64,000 bases of DNA from Miscanthus floridulus (lineage: Eukaryota; Streptophyta; Magnoliopsida; Poales; Poaceae), in the NCBI RefSeq assembly GCF_019320115.1, contig NC_089581.1, positions 72,027,155 to 72,091,154 of the forward strand. Direction: 5' to 3'. This document shows, piece after piece, positions 37,001 through 46,900 of this stretch (positions are counted from its first letter, which is position 1; each line of letters starts with the position of its first letter). Below the pieces are notes generated by a model. It did not search any database, was not told the DNA's origin, and was given only the letters and a program-made list of their open reading frames with translations. Made by a program: the position numbers and the translations under genes.

Positions 37001-37154
37001 AGAAAGAGATATCCAAGCTCGCAAAGCTTTAGCCATGAAGAAAAAACTCAAGCCTGTGGAGGGTGCCGCCGATGACGATATCAAGGAAATGGAGGAAGCC
37101 GACCAGATTCGCCTGCGTGCGATATTAGCTATCCAATCCTTGTTGAACGTGTAA
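34009..37154 (+). pseudogene. antisense gene of element D: plant-mobile-domain-like, NLS and coiled-coil protein
   Basis: Predicted exons: 34009-34035, 34135-35595, 35662-35874, 35936-36013, 36073-36384, 36457-37154. All introns are GT-AG and phase 0. Exon 1 gives MAINFDVPA and joins in frame to ELRNKLIIPTDQP. Residues about 100-330 have a plant-mobile-domain pattern (AAAYFWSDTTNTFMFGHGP, TPTLADIHMLTGLDIS, GGPWWFINMWLNAHMHK). Exon 5 has a bipartite basic cluster (AKRKAS, PKRQRS), a likely nuclear localisation signal. The end is a coiled coil (KEEMLQLKQIADEKHKG, LAELKEVEAALTHAQQEENQ). Two single-base shifts in exon 6 (near 36510 and 36720) break this copy. The full product would be about 930 aa. 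The gene converges with integrase, 86 bases apart. Confidence 0.8.
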
Positions 37155-37240
37155 TCTTATTTATTGTATCGGCACTTTATGAGACATTGACATCCTTGCA
37201 TAATTCTAACCGATAGTACTGTTATCGGCACCTTATACTT
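37155..37240. other. gap between convergent genes of D
   Basis: Contains two tatcggcac motifs and the 3' ends of the antisense gene and pol. No terminator could be defined. Confidence 0.5.
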
Positions 37241-39050
37241 TTATGCATCTATCCAGATACTAGGGTAATATTTCTTTAAATATTTTCCATTTATCGCTCT
37301 GGGAAACACAACCCCTTCGAGGGTTTCTAAAATATATGCATTACCAGGAACAGACTGATTTATCCGATATGGACCTTCCCAATTAGGAGACCACTTTCCA
37401 AACTTTGAACTTTTAGTCCCAATCGGTAAAATCAATTTCCAGACCAGATCTCCATCGGCAAACTCTTTTACTTTCACCTTCTTGTTATACCATCTAGCTA
37501 CTCTTTTCTTATTTTCTTCGATACTAACTAAAGCCCTTAACCGATGACCCGCCACATCTTCCAACTCATCCTTCATAAGAGTATTATAATCATCGGCTGT
37601 CAGCTGATCTTGAGAACGTATTCGTCTAGAGCCAACCTTAATTTCCCAAGGCAATACTGCATCGTGTCCATATACTAACTGATAAGGCGTTACTTTGGTT
37701 GCACCATGACATGACATCCGATATGACCACAAGGCTTCATTTAATACTGTATGCCACCTCCTAGGATTTTCTTCAATTTTGCGCTTAATGAGTTTGATGA
37801 TCCCTTTGTTAGAAGCCTCAGCTTGACCATTAGCTTGAGCATAATATGGAGAAGAATTTAAAATTTTAATTCCCATACCTACAGCAAACTCATCAAATTC
37901 TCCTGATGTAAACATAGTGCCCTGATCGGTAGTGATAGTCTGAGGAATACCAAATCGGTAAACAATATGCTCTTTCACAAAATCAATCATATTGACCGAT
38001 GTCACCTTTTTCAAAGGAATTGCCTCAACCCACTTTGTAAAATAATCGGTAGCAACCAGGATAAATTTATGTCCTTTACTCGATGGCGGATAAATCTGAC
38101 CAATGAGATCAATAGCCCATCCCCGGAACGGCCACGGTTTGATTATAGGATTCATAGCCGATGCAGGCGCTCTTTGAATATTACCAAACTTTTGACACCC
38201 CTGGCATCCTTTAAAATACTTAAAACAATCTTCAAGAATAGTCGGCCAATAGTATCCATTCCTTCTGATCATCCATTTCATCTTGAAAGCCGATTGATGT
38301 GCCCCACATACTCCTTCATGAATTTCACCCATCAAGCTTTTCGATTCATCATTGCTGACACATCTAAGTAAAACTCCATCTATAGTTCGATAATATAATT
38401 CATCATCGAGGAGCACATATTTGGTAGCTTGGAACCTTATACGTCTCTCAACCTTTCTATGTGGATCCTTTAAATAATCGACAATCTCTTTCCTCCAGTC
38501 ATCGGTATCAACTGCCGATGCTAGCACTTCCTGAATAGGCTGATACCCTGAAGCATGCTGAGCTAGTCGATTAGCTTCCTCATTATGCAATCGAGAGATA
38601 TGTTCAAGACGAAAACCTCTAAATCCTTTCAACAATTGCAAACATCTTTCATAATACGAAATCAAAGCTCCACTTCGGCATTCATAACTTCCAGCCAATT
38701 GATTTATAACTAGCATAGAATCACCAAAGATTTCAACAACATCGGCACGTATCTCCTTCAGCAATTCTAACCCTTTTATCAAGGCTTGATACTCAGCTTG
38801 ATTGTTTGTTGCTGTAGCAACAATCGGCAATGAAAACTCATACTTCCTTCCCTAAAGGTGAAATCAACACAATGCCGATACCTGCTCCTTCACCACATGT
38901 GGACCCATCGAAGAAAAGTGTCCAGGGAGCAATCTCCAGAAGAGTCCACTGTATTACAATGCTGAGTGACAAAATCAGCCATCACTTGCCCTTTAACTGC
39001 CTTAGTTGATTCGTAACGTAGCTTCAAATTCTGATAATGCTAAAATCCAT
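37241..39050 (-). CDS. pol: archaeal-type RNase H and integrase of element D
   Basis: The upstream part (about 38850-38930, another frame) reads WTLFFDGSTCGEGAGIGIVL, giving the first catalytic Asp. After a single-base shift, a 529-residue open frame (37241-38830) continues with ATNNQAEYQALIKGLELL, EIFGDSMLVINQLAGSYECR and HNEEANRLAQHASGY. Integrase follows: zinc-binding CQGCQKFG, catalytic AIDLIGQIYPP, TTDQGTMFTS and NGQAEASNKGIIKLIKRK, so the DDE triad is intact. The end has WNKKVK-like basic residues and GPYRINQSVPGNAYILETLE. No chromodomain is seen, consistent with Tat. Confidence 0.9.
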
Positions 39051-39059
39051 TTGCCGATT

Positions 39060-40481
39060 CTACCACTTAATATCGGCATCGACAAGCATATACTTGACCA
39101 CATCGTCTTTGCATATGACCGTACATTCGGCAGATAACAAATAATGCCTTAATTTGACACAAGAAAAGTATAAACACAGACACAATTTTTCGATGGCCGA
39201 ATACCTCGTCTCAGCATCCACTAACCTTCTGCTCAAATAATAAATAACACGTTCTTTCCCTTCAAATTCTTGAATAAGAGCTGAACCGATAACTGTATCA
39301 TCAGTTGACAAATATAATCTGAAAGGCTTTCCATGTTGAGGTGGAACTAACACTGGAGGATTTGATAAATATTTCTTAATTTCATCAAGGGCTAATTGCT
39401 GTTCAACTCCCCATATGAATTCCTGATCAGCTTTTAATTTAAGTAGTGGGCTGAAAGCCTTGATCTTACCCGACAGATTAGATATGAATCTTCTAATGAA
39501 ATTAATCTTACCGATCAAGGATTGCAATTCAGTCTTATTGGCAGGAGCAATCACCTTGTTAATTGCATCAATAGACTTCCTACTGATTTCAATGCCTCGC
39601 TGATGCACCATAAAACCCAAGAATTGTCCTGCCGATACACCAAATGCACATTTATTAGGATTCATCTTCAATCCATGCTTCCTTGTGCACTCCAGTATCT
39701 TTCGCAGATCGGCTAAATGTGCTGTGATATCTCCAGACTTAATCACTACATCATCAATGTAGATCTCCACTAATGTGCCGATGTATTCATGAAAAATAAA
39801 GTTCATAGCTCTTTGATAAGTAGCACCGGCATTTTTCAAACCAAATGTCATGACTATCCACTCGAACAACCCCACATGACCTGGACATCTGAAAGCAGTC
39901 TTGGGAATATCTTCCTCAGCCATGAATATTTGATTGTAACCTGCATTACCATCCATGAAACTGATAATTTGATGTCCAGCCGCAGCATCAATCAACAAAT
40001 CAGCAATCGGCATTGGATAACCATCCATTGGTGTGGCTTTGTTGAGATTCCTGAAATCAATACAAACACGAAGTTTTCCATTTTTCTTATAAACAGGAAC
40101 CACATTAGAGATCCACTCTGCGTATCGACATTGCCGAATAAACTTTGCTTCAATTAATTTAGTTATTTCGGCCTTAATGTCAGGAAGTACATTAGGGTTG
40201 CATCGGCGCGCTGGCTGCTGATGTGGCCGAAATCCAGATTTGATAGGTAACCGATGTTCAACTATCGATCGGTCTAATCCAGGCATCTCAGTATAATCCC
40301 AAGCAAAACAATCTTTATATTCTTTTAACAAATCTGTTACTCGCTGCTTACACTTGGAATCTAACTTAGCACTAATAAAAGTAGGTCTTGACCTATCACC
40401 ATCACCAATATCTACTTCTACTAAATCATCTGCCGATGTGAACCCTTGACCTAATTTTCCATCATCGGCAAACCTATCCAT
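39060..40481 (-). CDS. pol: reverse transcriptase and first RNase H of element D
   Basis: An open frame of 473 residues. RT motifs: FAWDYTEMPGLDRSIVEHRL, AEWISNVVPVYKKNGKLRVC, IDFRNLNKATPMDGYPMP, FMDGNAGYNQIFMAEEDIPK, WIVMTFGLKNAGATYQRAMN and EIYIDDVVIKS (catalytic Asp pair). RNase H: LYLSTDDTVIGSALIQ, VIYYLSRRLVDAETRYSAIE, and YMLVDADIKW before the stop. The block is shifted in frame from the protease by a stop at 40481. Confidence 0.92.
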   Translation of the reverse strand: MDRFADDGKLGQGFTSADDLVEVDIGDGDRSRPTFISAKLDSKCKQRVTDLLKEYKDCFAWDYTEMPGLDRSIVEHRLPIKSGFRPHQQPARRCNPNVLPDIKAEITKLIEAKFIRQCRYAEWISNVVPVYKKNGKLRVCIDFRNLNKATPMDGYPMPIADLLIDAAAGHQIISFMDGNAGYNQIFMAEEDIPKTAFRCPGHVGLFEWIVMTFGLKNAGATYQRAMNFIFHEYIGTLVEIYIDDVVIKSGDITAHLADLRKILECTRKHGLKMNPNKCAFGVSAGQFLGFMVHQRGIEISRKSIDAINKVIAPANKTELQSLIGKINFIRRFISNLSGKIKAFSPLLKLKADQEFIWGVEQQLALDEIKKYLSNPPVLVPPQHGKPFRLYLSTDDTVIGSALIQEFEGKERVIYYLSRRLVDAETRYSAIEKLCLCLYFSCVKLRHYLLSAECTVICKDDVVKYMLVDADIKW

Positions 40482-41341
40482 TAAAACTCCTCTTCAGAAC
40501 CGACTGCTTGGATCGGTGGAATTTCATAATCAGCAACTCTAAGGAACTCTTTTTCCCAAGCTTCTCCTGATATGCATTTAGTCCGCTCATAAGTATCTGA
40601 TTCTGCCGATGCGATGATATAAGAAGAATCACCAGGGACGACCTCAATCTTATCCCCAATCCACTGTACGAGGCATTGATGCATTGTAGAAGGAACACAA
40701 CAATTAGCATGAATCCAATCCCTCCCTAGAAGCAGATTATATGCACCTTTGCCGTTAATAACAAAGAACGTCGTTGGCAAGGTTTTGCTGCCGATGGTCA
40801 ATTCAACGCACACTGCCCCTTTAGCCGGTGACACATTGCCTTCAAAATCTTTCAACATCATATCGGTTTTGGTCAAGTCTTGATCTCCCTTACCAAGTTT
40901 CCGATACATCACGTAAGGCATAATATTAATCGCAGCCCCTCCATCAATAAGTACCTTAGACACAGGCTGCCCATCAACTCTGCCCTTCACAAATAAAGCC
41001 TTAAGATGCTGTCTCTCGTCATCGGTAGGTTTCTCAAAAACAGCCATCATTGGATCTAGTGTTAACTGAGCTACTTGATCAGAGAGAACAACTTCTTCCT
41101 CATTATCAGATAGTGCCAAAAACTCCATCGGCAACATGAATACCATATTAACATCTGCCGATGGACCCTTATTTTTGTGTTTTACCTGCCACTGCTGATG
41201 ACCAGGGCCTTTCATTGGAGGAATTTTCCTCTTGGTATAAATCCTCCTGACGCTCACGTTGCATCCTCCTTCCTCTGCGTCTTTGTCAGACCCTCTGGGC
41301 ACCATCGAGGAAACTTGGTTTTCCAAACCGGCTGATAACAA
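40481..41341 (-). CDS. pol: aspartic protease region of element D
   Basis: Open frame of 286 residues. The active site reads VSKVLIDGGAAINIMPYVMY, the DGG variant common in Tat proteases. Downstream are TTFFVINGKGAYNLLLGRDW and IHANCCVPSTMHQCLVQWIG, the flap and C-terminal signatures. It is preceded by the linker KGPSADVNMVFMLPMEF. It overlaps the gag-distal frame at 41254-41625 and sits one frame away, so an indel or frameshift joins them. Confidence 0.85.
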   Translation of the reverse strand: MLSAGLENQVSSMVPRGSDKDAEEGGCNVSVRRIYTKRKIPPMKGPGHQQWQVKHKNKGPSADVNMVFMLPMEFLALSDNEEEVVLSDQVAQLTLDPMMAVFEKPTDDERQHLKALFVKGRVDGQPVSKVLIDGGAAINIMPYVMYRKLGKGDQDLTKTDMMLKDFEGNVSPAKGAVCVELTIGSKTLPTTFFVINGKGAYNLLLGRDWIHANCCVPSTMHQCLVQWIGDKIEVVPGDSSYIIASAESDTYERTKCISGEAWEKEFLRVADYEIPPIQAVGSEEEF

Positions 41342-41554
41342 GTCCTAGTTGATTCTACACGACGTATATTAGGGTCCCTGTAGAATATTTCCTCATCGGG
41401 AACTCTTGCGTTTGCCATCTCCTCAAGCTCCTCTTGATTCCTTGGAAAATATCCAGCGCGTTTACCAAGCCTCTCATGTACACTAAGTCTGCCCCCCAGC
41501 CGATCATGCACTGATGCTCTGCCTCTGATCGGCTCATTGATAGACAAACCCTGA
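41342..41554 (-). pseudogene. gag-protease linker of D in a shifted frame
   Basis: The frame 41254-41625 continues gag past its stop with RGRASVHDRLGGRLSVHERL, NQEELEEMANARVPDEEIFY and TRTCYQPVWKTKF. A single-base change near 41600 separates it from the main gag frame. Confidence 0.6.
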
Positions 41555-44161
41555 TTACCATGTTGAAACCTTCCTTTCTGAGCGATTGACTCCGTAATAA
41601 CCATTACACTCAGGGCAATTTTCAACAGTTGGCAATTTAATACCTTCTTCCCAGCAATGGATGAAAAACGGACATCTCCAATGATCTTTATGTCGATTCC
41701 ATTCTTCCTGACGTCTCACTTCTTGCTGTTGTCGATATCGGTCATTACGTTGACGCCAACCCTCCTGCTGCCTTCGATGAGTAATTACAATGCCAGGTCT
41801 AGGAGGATTTTTGGAACTACTGCTTTCTCCTAGCAAACCCTTACTTTTTGCATCATCGGTAGTTATCCGATGTTGGGGGTCCACTGACGCGTTTTTCTCA
41901 GCAGCCTCTGACGTTAATACCTTGGTCTTTCCTTTGGCATCCAACATATTTGCTGGAAAAGGGTGTTGATCAATTTTCATCGGCTTCTGGGCCTTGGAAG
42001 TACCAAACTTAATCCTCCCAGATTCAATAGCCGATTGTAACTGTTGCCTGAATACCTTGCACTCATTTGTACTGTGTGAAGTTGCATTGTGCCATTTGCA
42101 GTACAAGATCTTCTTCAACTCTTCTGCCGATGGGATCACATGATTAGGTGACAGCTTAATTTGGCCCTCTTGAAGCAGAAGATCAAATATTTTATCGGCC
42201 TTGGTGATATCAAAGGTAAACTTTTCTGGCTCTTTTTGACCAAAGGGACATGATATCGGCTTTTTATTCTTAACCCACTCAGCTAAGCCGATAACTGGTT
42301 CTTCATCAGAGTCAGAATCTCCTACTTCTTCAACAAATGATACCTTTTTACTCCAATTCTTTTTAGGTTCAAAAACCCTAGTATCTTGATCAGAGATCCT
42401 TTGCACAAGATGACTGAGGCTTTCAAACTCCTGAGAAGCATATCTGTCTTTAAGATGTGGCAATAACCCTTGGAAAGCCAGATCGGCAAGCTGCCGATCA
42501 TCCAGCACCAGGCTGTAGCACTTATTTTTTACATCTCGTAGCCTTTGTACAAAGCTTTCTACCGATTCATCATTACGCTGTCTCAATTTTACTAAATCGG
42601 TAAGCTTCTTTTCATGGATTCCAGCAAAGAAATACTTATGGAATTGTTTTTCTAGATCAACCCAAGTAATAATAGAATTTGGTGGTAATGAAATGAACCA
42701 TGTAAATGCTGATCCAGACAAAGATGATGAAAATAATCGAACTCTTAATTCATCTCTGTTAGCTGCCTCTCCACATTGAATAATGAAGCGATTGACATGT
42801 TCCATTGTTGATGTATCATCTTGCCCAGAGAATTTAGTGAAATCCGGTACCTTGTACCGATTTGGGAGAGGAATTAAATCGTATGCAGGAGGGTACGGAG
42901 TCCGATAAGAATACGTATTGACCTTGGGCTTTATCCCAAACTGATCCTTCATAATTTCTGCTATCTTATCGGCCCAAAAAGCATCAGCCTCCTGCTGACG
43001 AACTGGTTGAACTTCTACCGGAGGTACCTGCTGACATCCCTCCACATATCTTTGTGGCCCACGATCTCCAGCAATCGGCATATTTGCCGTTACTTGTGGT
43101 CCATTAGCCTGTTGGAAAGGATTCATCGGCTGAGCTGCCGATGCTTGATTCTGGAAACCAGCTTGCATATGACCTTGTTGAATCCCTGCGACCTGCTGAT
43201 TTCGCTGAACTGTATGTTGAACAGGTAATTGTCCTGACCAATCATTATTAGAACTCATCGGTACAAAACTTACCGATGGCTGGTAATTTGCTGATATTGT
43301 TGGATAATTATAACCGGTTTGAGGCATGAACTGAACCCCAGTTTGACTCATAGCAGGGGCTTTCTGCTGCATCGGCAGTAAGCTCGCCGATGGATTTGAA
43401 TTGAATGTTTGAACCATAGGCATCTGGAAACCTCCTGGAGTTGGTTGCACAGAAGTAGCTGCGGCATATTGAGGCACTTGAGCCATCGGCGAAACGGCCG
43501 ATGGTATAGGAGCTCTCCCTACTGCATCAAACACTTGAGGTAATCTAGGATTGAAAACAGATGACTCCGGAGGCATACCATATCCCCACCAATTAGTAGG
43601 AATCTGGCTATTCTGAGACACAGGGCCTGACATAGCTGATGCCGATAGATCTGTATTAAGCTGAATTCGCCCTCCTGGTAGTACCTGATCTGATCGTATC
43701 GGTGTAGATTGAATATTAGGTGAACCTGCCGATACTGGAGGGGAAGAAACTTCTGTACCCACAACGGCCGAAGGAGCCGATAGAGTTTTGACAGATGTCG
43801 GCTCTGGTTGATGATAGGCAGGCCCGACGTAATGTGGTGCCACTTGTCCCTCTTTGAGAGTTCGAACCACAGCATTATGAACAGTATTGGACAGCACATT
43901 GGAATGATTAATCAAAGCATGATTTACTGCAGAATTAACCATCTCTTGAAGTTTACCAGGATTGGAGTCAAAGGTAACCTGCCGAGGCAACGGCAAATCT
44001 TGCTTCTGGATGACTTGTCCACTCTTGTTCAAGCTAAACGATCTCAGACAAAGCTGCTTATATTCTTCTACAGCCTTTTCCATAGCCTGCCTCTGTTCTT
44101 CCTTGAGATCTTCTTCTGATACTGCGATAATGTTCCCTGCATCGATCTCGGGATTGAACAT
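41555..44161 (-). CDS. gag: gag polyprotein of element D
   Basis: Start chosen at ATG 44161 (MFNPEIDAGNIIAVSEEDL), just after the primer-binding site; the longer frame to 44227 runs into the LTR. The N-terminal half is Gln/Pro/Met/Ser-rich low complexity (about residues 80-390). The capsid core has MEHVNRFIIQCGEAANRDEL, RVRLFSSSLSGSAFTWFISL, PNSIITWVDLEKQFHKYFFA, LVKLRQRNDESVESFVQRLR. Cys/His clusters follow: CKWHNATSHSTNECKVFRQQ and WRCPFFIHCWEEG with VENCPECNGYYG. About 870 aa. Confidence 0.9.
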   Translation of the reverse strand: MFNPEIDAGNIIAVSEEDLKEEQRQAMEKAVEEYKQLCLRSFSLNKSGQVIQKQDLPLPRQVTFDSNPGKLQEMVNSAVNHALINHSNVLSNTVHNAVVRTLKEGQVAPHYVGPAYHQPEPTSVKTLSAPSAVVGTEVSSPPVSAGSPNIQSTPIRSDQVLPGGRIQLNTDLSASAMSGPVSQNSQIPTNWWGYGMPPESSVFNPRLPQVFDAVGRAPIPSAVSPMAQVPQYAAATSVQPTPGGFQMPMVQTFNSNPSASLLPMQQKAPAMSQTGVQFMPQTGYNYPTISANYQPSVSFVPMSSNNDWSGQLPVQHTVQRNQQVAGIQQGHMQAGFQNQASAAQPMNPFQQANGPQVTANMPIAGDRGPQRYVEGCQQVPPVEVQPVRQQEADAFWADKIAEIMKDQFGIKPKVNTYSYRTPYPPAYDLIPLPNRYKVPDFTKFSGQDDTSTMEHVNRFIIQCGEAANRDELRVRLFSSSLSGSAFTWFISLPPNSIITWVDLEKQFHKYFFAGIHEKKLTDLVKLRQRNDESVESFVQRLRDVKNKCYSLVLDDRQLADLAFQGLLPHLKDRYASQEFESLSHLVQRISDQDTRVFEPKKNWSKKVSFVEEVGDSDSDEEPVIGLAEWVKNKKPISCPFGQKEPEKFTFDITKADKIFDLLLQEGQIKLSPNHVIPSAEELKKILYCKWHNATSHSTNECKVFRQQLQSAIESGRIKFGTSKAQKPMKIDQHPFPANMLDAKGKTKVLTSEAAEKNASVDPQHRITTDDAKSKGLLGESSSSKNPPRPGIVITHRRQQEGWRQRNDRYRQQQEVRRQEEWNRHKDHWRCPFFIHCWEEGIKLPTVENCPECNGYYGVNRSERKVSTW

Positions 44162-44173
44162 ATTGATTGATTG

Positions 44174-44191
44174 GTCCCACCGGGCGTGCCA
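44174..44191 (-). other. primer-binding site of element D
   Basis: Minus strand TGGCACGCCCGGTGGGAC, seven bases from the 5' LTR end. This differs from the tRNA-Met sites of A, B and C. The cognate tRNA was not determined. Confidence 0.7.
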
Positions 44192-44198
44192 AAAGATG

Positions 44199-45019
44199 TG
44201 TTGATGCAAAAGTGGATCTGCAAACACAAAGGGCTAATACCCGAATCGATATCCAAAGCGTGCCAGTCGATTTGACCTGCTAATCGACAAGGATGAAGAT
44301 ACGAACACTTTGGTCCTGACAACAGCGATACGCCCGGAAGTCACGGCCAAGAGGTGTTCACGCGGAACTCGAGAATCGCCGAAGGTCGTACTGAAACGAT
44401 GCAGCTCGCCGAATCAATGAGAACTCGTAAAAAGAAAGAAAATATGCAAATTGACGAAGTCGCCGAAAAGTAAGTAGATGCAAATAGGAGTAAAAAGTTG
44501 GTTTTGATATTGATTGATATATCTTTTTACATTGCCCCTTACTCCATATTTATACCCTGATCTAAAGAGACACAACCGAACACAACTAGGACACCAATCC
44601 CATATCTAAGGAAACACGTGACTCTTACACGAATCATACTCTAACTAATATAGAAAAGGAAATCAACTCCTATCTATTTCCCTGTCCGCCTCAATTACGA
44701 TGGAAATCTCACCGTCCTCCTTCCCATCGGCATACTCCCTGTTTCATCGGCAGTAGTCCTCAAGCCTCCCTTCATCGGCATATTCCCTGTTTCATCGGCA
44801 GTAGTCTTCCAGCCTTCCTTCATCGGCATATTGACAACACCACCTCCAACCTCATCGGCAACGTCCGAGTCCAAATCAACCTTTCCATTGACCATCACCA
44901 GCTATCGGCAACCATCTTTACAAGCTGGCTTTCATCGGTTATCAAAGTATCCAATAACTTTCCCCTTGCCGATTAGTCCACTCCGATTATTTTGACACGT
45001 GCAAAAAACGGTGTCAATA
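44199..45019 (-). repeat. 5' LTR of element D (821 bp)
   Basis: Same length as 32607-33427. The last bases read gtgtcaaTA instead of gtgtcaaCA, a single change, after which the target copy gtagc follows. TATAAATAT at 44546-44554 (minus strand). Confidence 0.92.
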
Positions 45020-45176
45020 GTAGCCTATGCTAACTCTGTTGAAAGCCTTTGTATCCCTGCCTGGGGATCAGGCCTAGAGCTACTACTGCTAGCACCATCA
45101 TTTCTAGGGGCAAGTTGATGATGAAGAACTCCTTTAGGTCCAACAGACTTACGGGGAGTTACCTTGGTGCAAGCCA
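45020..45176 (-). pseudogene. ORF1 of element C, N-terminal part: histone H3 tail-like peptide
   Basis: ATG at 45176. The first residues are MACTKVTPRKSVGPKG. Without Met they align to the histone H3 tail with no gap to position 14, keeping A1, T3, K4, T6, R8, K9, S10, G12 and K14; H3's QLA (19-21) recurs one residue further on (HHQLAPR). Cys2 is TGC, one CpG-type transition from an Arg codon. A Ser-rich, disordered-looking linker follows. A TAG interrupts the frame four codons before the D insertion, where Gln is expected. The remainder is at 32187-32606. The whole protein would be about 190 aa. Histone mimicry is inference from the alignment. Confidence 0.7.
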
Positions 45177-45563
45177 TACTGTAGGAAGCAAGATTAATCC
45201 AATTAAGACCATTAGATCAAAATCTAAAGAGCAGCCAGGATGGATTATATAACTCAACCCAAACTCACTACCCAACCCAGACTCAGGGTGAAGGAAGTAA
45301 CAAGTGAATTAATCATGATGCATGAATCATTCTTACGAACAAAAACATCAAAGCTATAAGGTACATAACTACAGTTATTTATATATAGGGCATAATAAGA
45401 TTACTACTCCACCACACAAAACCTTTTTAATCAATTAAGGAAAGGTGAGAATGAAATAAGATAAGTCAGAAGCAATTTGGACCAAATTAACAGGTAATAG
45501 CTAGTTGTCCCAAATCATTTTGAAGTTTTTGTTAAACAATACAACAAAGACTTTGTAACGATC
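45177..45563 (-). other. untranslated leader of element C
   Basis: Roughly 390 AT-rich bases between primer-binding site and ORF1. No ORF or recognisable structure seen. Confidence 0.5.
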
Positions 45564-45575
45564 GCTCTGATACCA
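45564..45575 (-). other. primer-binding site of element C
   Basis: TGGTATCAGAGC on the minus strand, the standard initiator tRNA-Met site, three bases from the LTR. Confidence 0.85.
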
Positions 45576-46900
45576 TTCTGTGGCAGAACTTCCAAAATTA
45601 TAGGACCCACATGCACCTATCACTGTCCAACGACCATTGACAACTATGCATATGTTCCTGGTAACTTAAAAAGTATGTCGGGTGTCCTCGGGGAACCCTG
45701 AATCATCCACGATTTCCGAGCAGGATCACATTATAGAGTCATTGCAGTATTACAACATTTATTCAAATATATACATCAGAGTAAATTAGCGGAAGTCTTA
45801 TGATAACATAGTTTACAAACCAGTTGTTTCAAACCTTACAAACTAAGTTCGATAATTATTACAAACCATAGTAGTAGTGGAGTGGCATAATTAACATAAA
45901 CAGAACACACAAAATAAACATCCTGCCCAACGATCACACATTTACTTATCATCTTCGACCTGAACAACGGTCGTCCAAAATAGACCTGCTCATGAGGCTC
46001 ACCTACAACAAGGGTCAATGAACCCTGAGTATAAAAGTACTCAACAAGACTTAACCAAAATAAAAACTGAGAAGACTCAGGAATGTAGGCTCAGGGATTC
46101 AAGGTATGGCTTTAGCAATAATCAAAGTTCTTTTGCGTAAAAGCTCTTTAACAAAATTTTAGTATTTTAACATTTAAACTTCATCAGAACCATATATGAA
46201 TCCGCCATGATCCGTAATGAGATCATGAACTTCATATCAAACTCCTTCTCAAATCCAGCTCACATTTTAGTTATTAACTACGATGATGAACAGTGAGCTT
46301 AGTCTCCATAACCGAGGAGCAATGACGATTCAAACCAGTTATAACTCAGCTGGGGATTCCAGACCACATGACATATGCTAGTCCCCAACTTACATATATC
46401 AACCTACCCTTGGGTCTCCTAAAATAGGAACGGGTCCGCACCACCCGAGAATATAGTACTCCACCAATCCGGCCCATTGCCACATGGGTACATGCTATTC
46501 CCGCCATCTCTCCACTCCTAGTGCGCGATTAGCCATTCTTGTAATAGAATTGCCAAGTTAAGGCTTACCGGAGTATATGGTTAGTACTAAAAAGTCTCAT
46601 CTCATGCAATTCAACAACGGACGAACCTTAATCGACATAGGCGGAAAGAAGCCGCTCACAAGACCTCCATGTCTTGTGGCTCTCACACACCGAGTCTGCC
46701 CGGTCTAGATTTATTACTTCACATGTTCATATCTCATGATAACATAAGTAACCAAAGATCTATTTGAAACTCATAGGTGACAGGTAATCACCCGGCTAAG
46801 CGTGACTAAGCATAACTAGGCATTTACGAATAAAACTGTTAACAAGGTAAATATGGAAAAACAAGGTTGGTAATGCACCAATTAGGTTTCCACTTGACTT

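Larger units (their letters stand above)
32607..45019 (-). mobile_element. Tat-type Ty3/gypsy element D with antisense gene, nearly intact
   Basis: Complete 12.4-kb element with 821-bp LTRs at both ends and a perfect 5-bp target duplication gtagc (32602-32606 and 45020-45024). Minus strand: gag, protease, RT-RNase H, second (archaeal-type) RNase H, integrase. Plus strand: a six-exon gene between integrase and 3' LTR. The double RNase H and antisense extra gene are marks of the Tat lineage (Grande/Retand/Ogre relatives). The motif ATCGGCA/TGCCGAT is dispersed throughout. LTRs differ by about six substitutions and two single-base indels, so insertion is recent. Confidence 0.92.
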
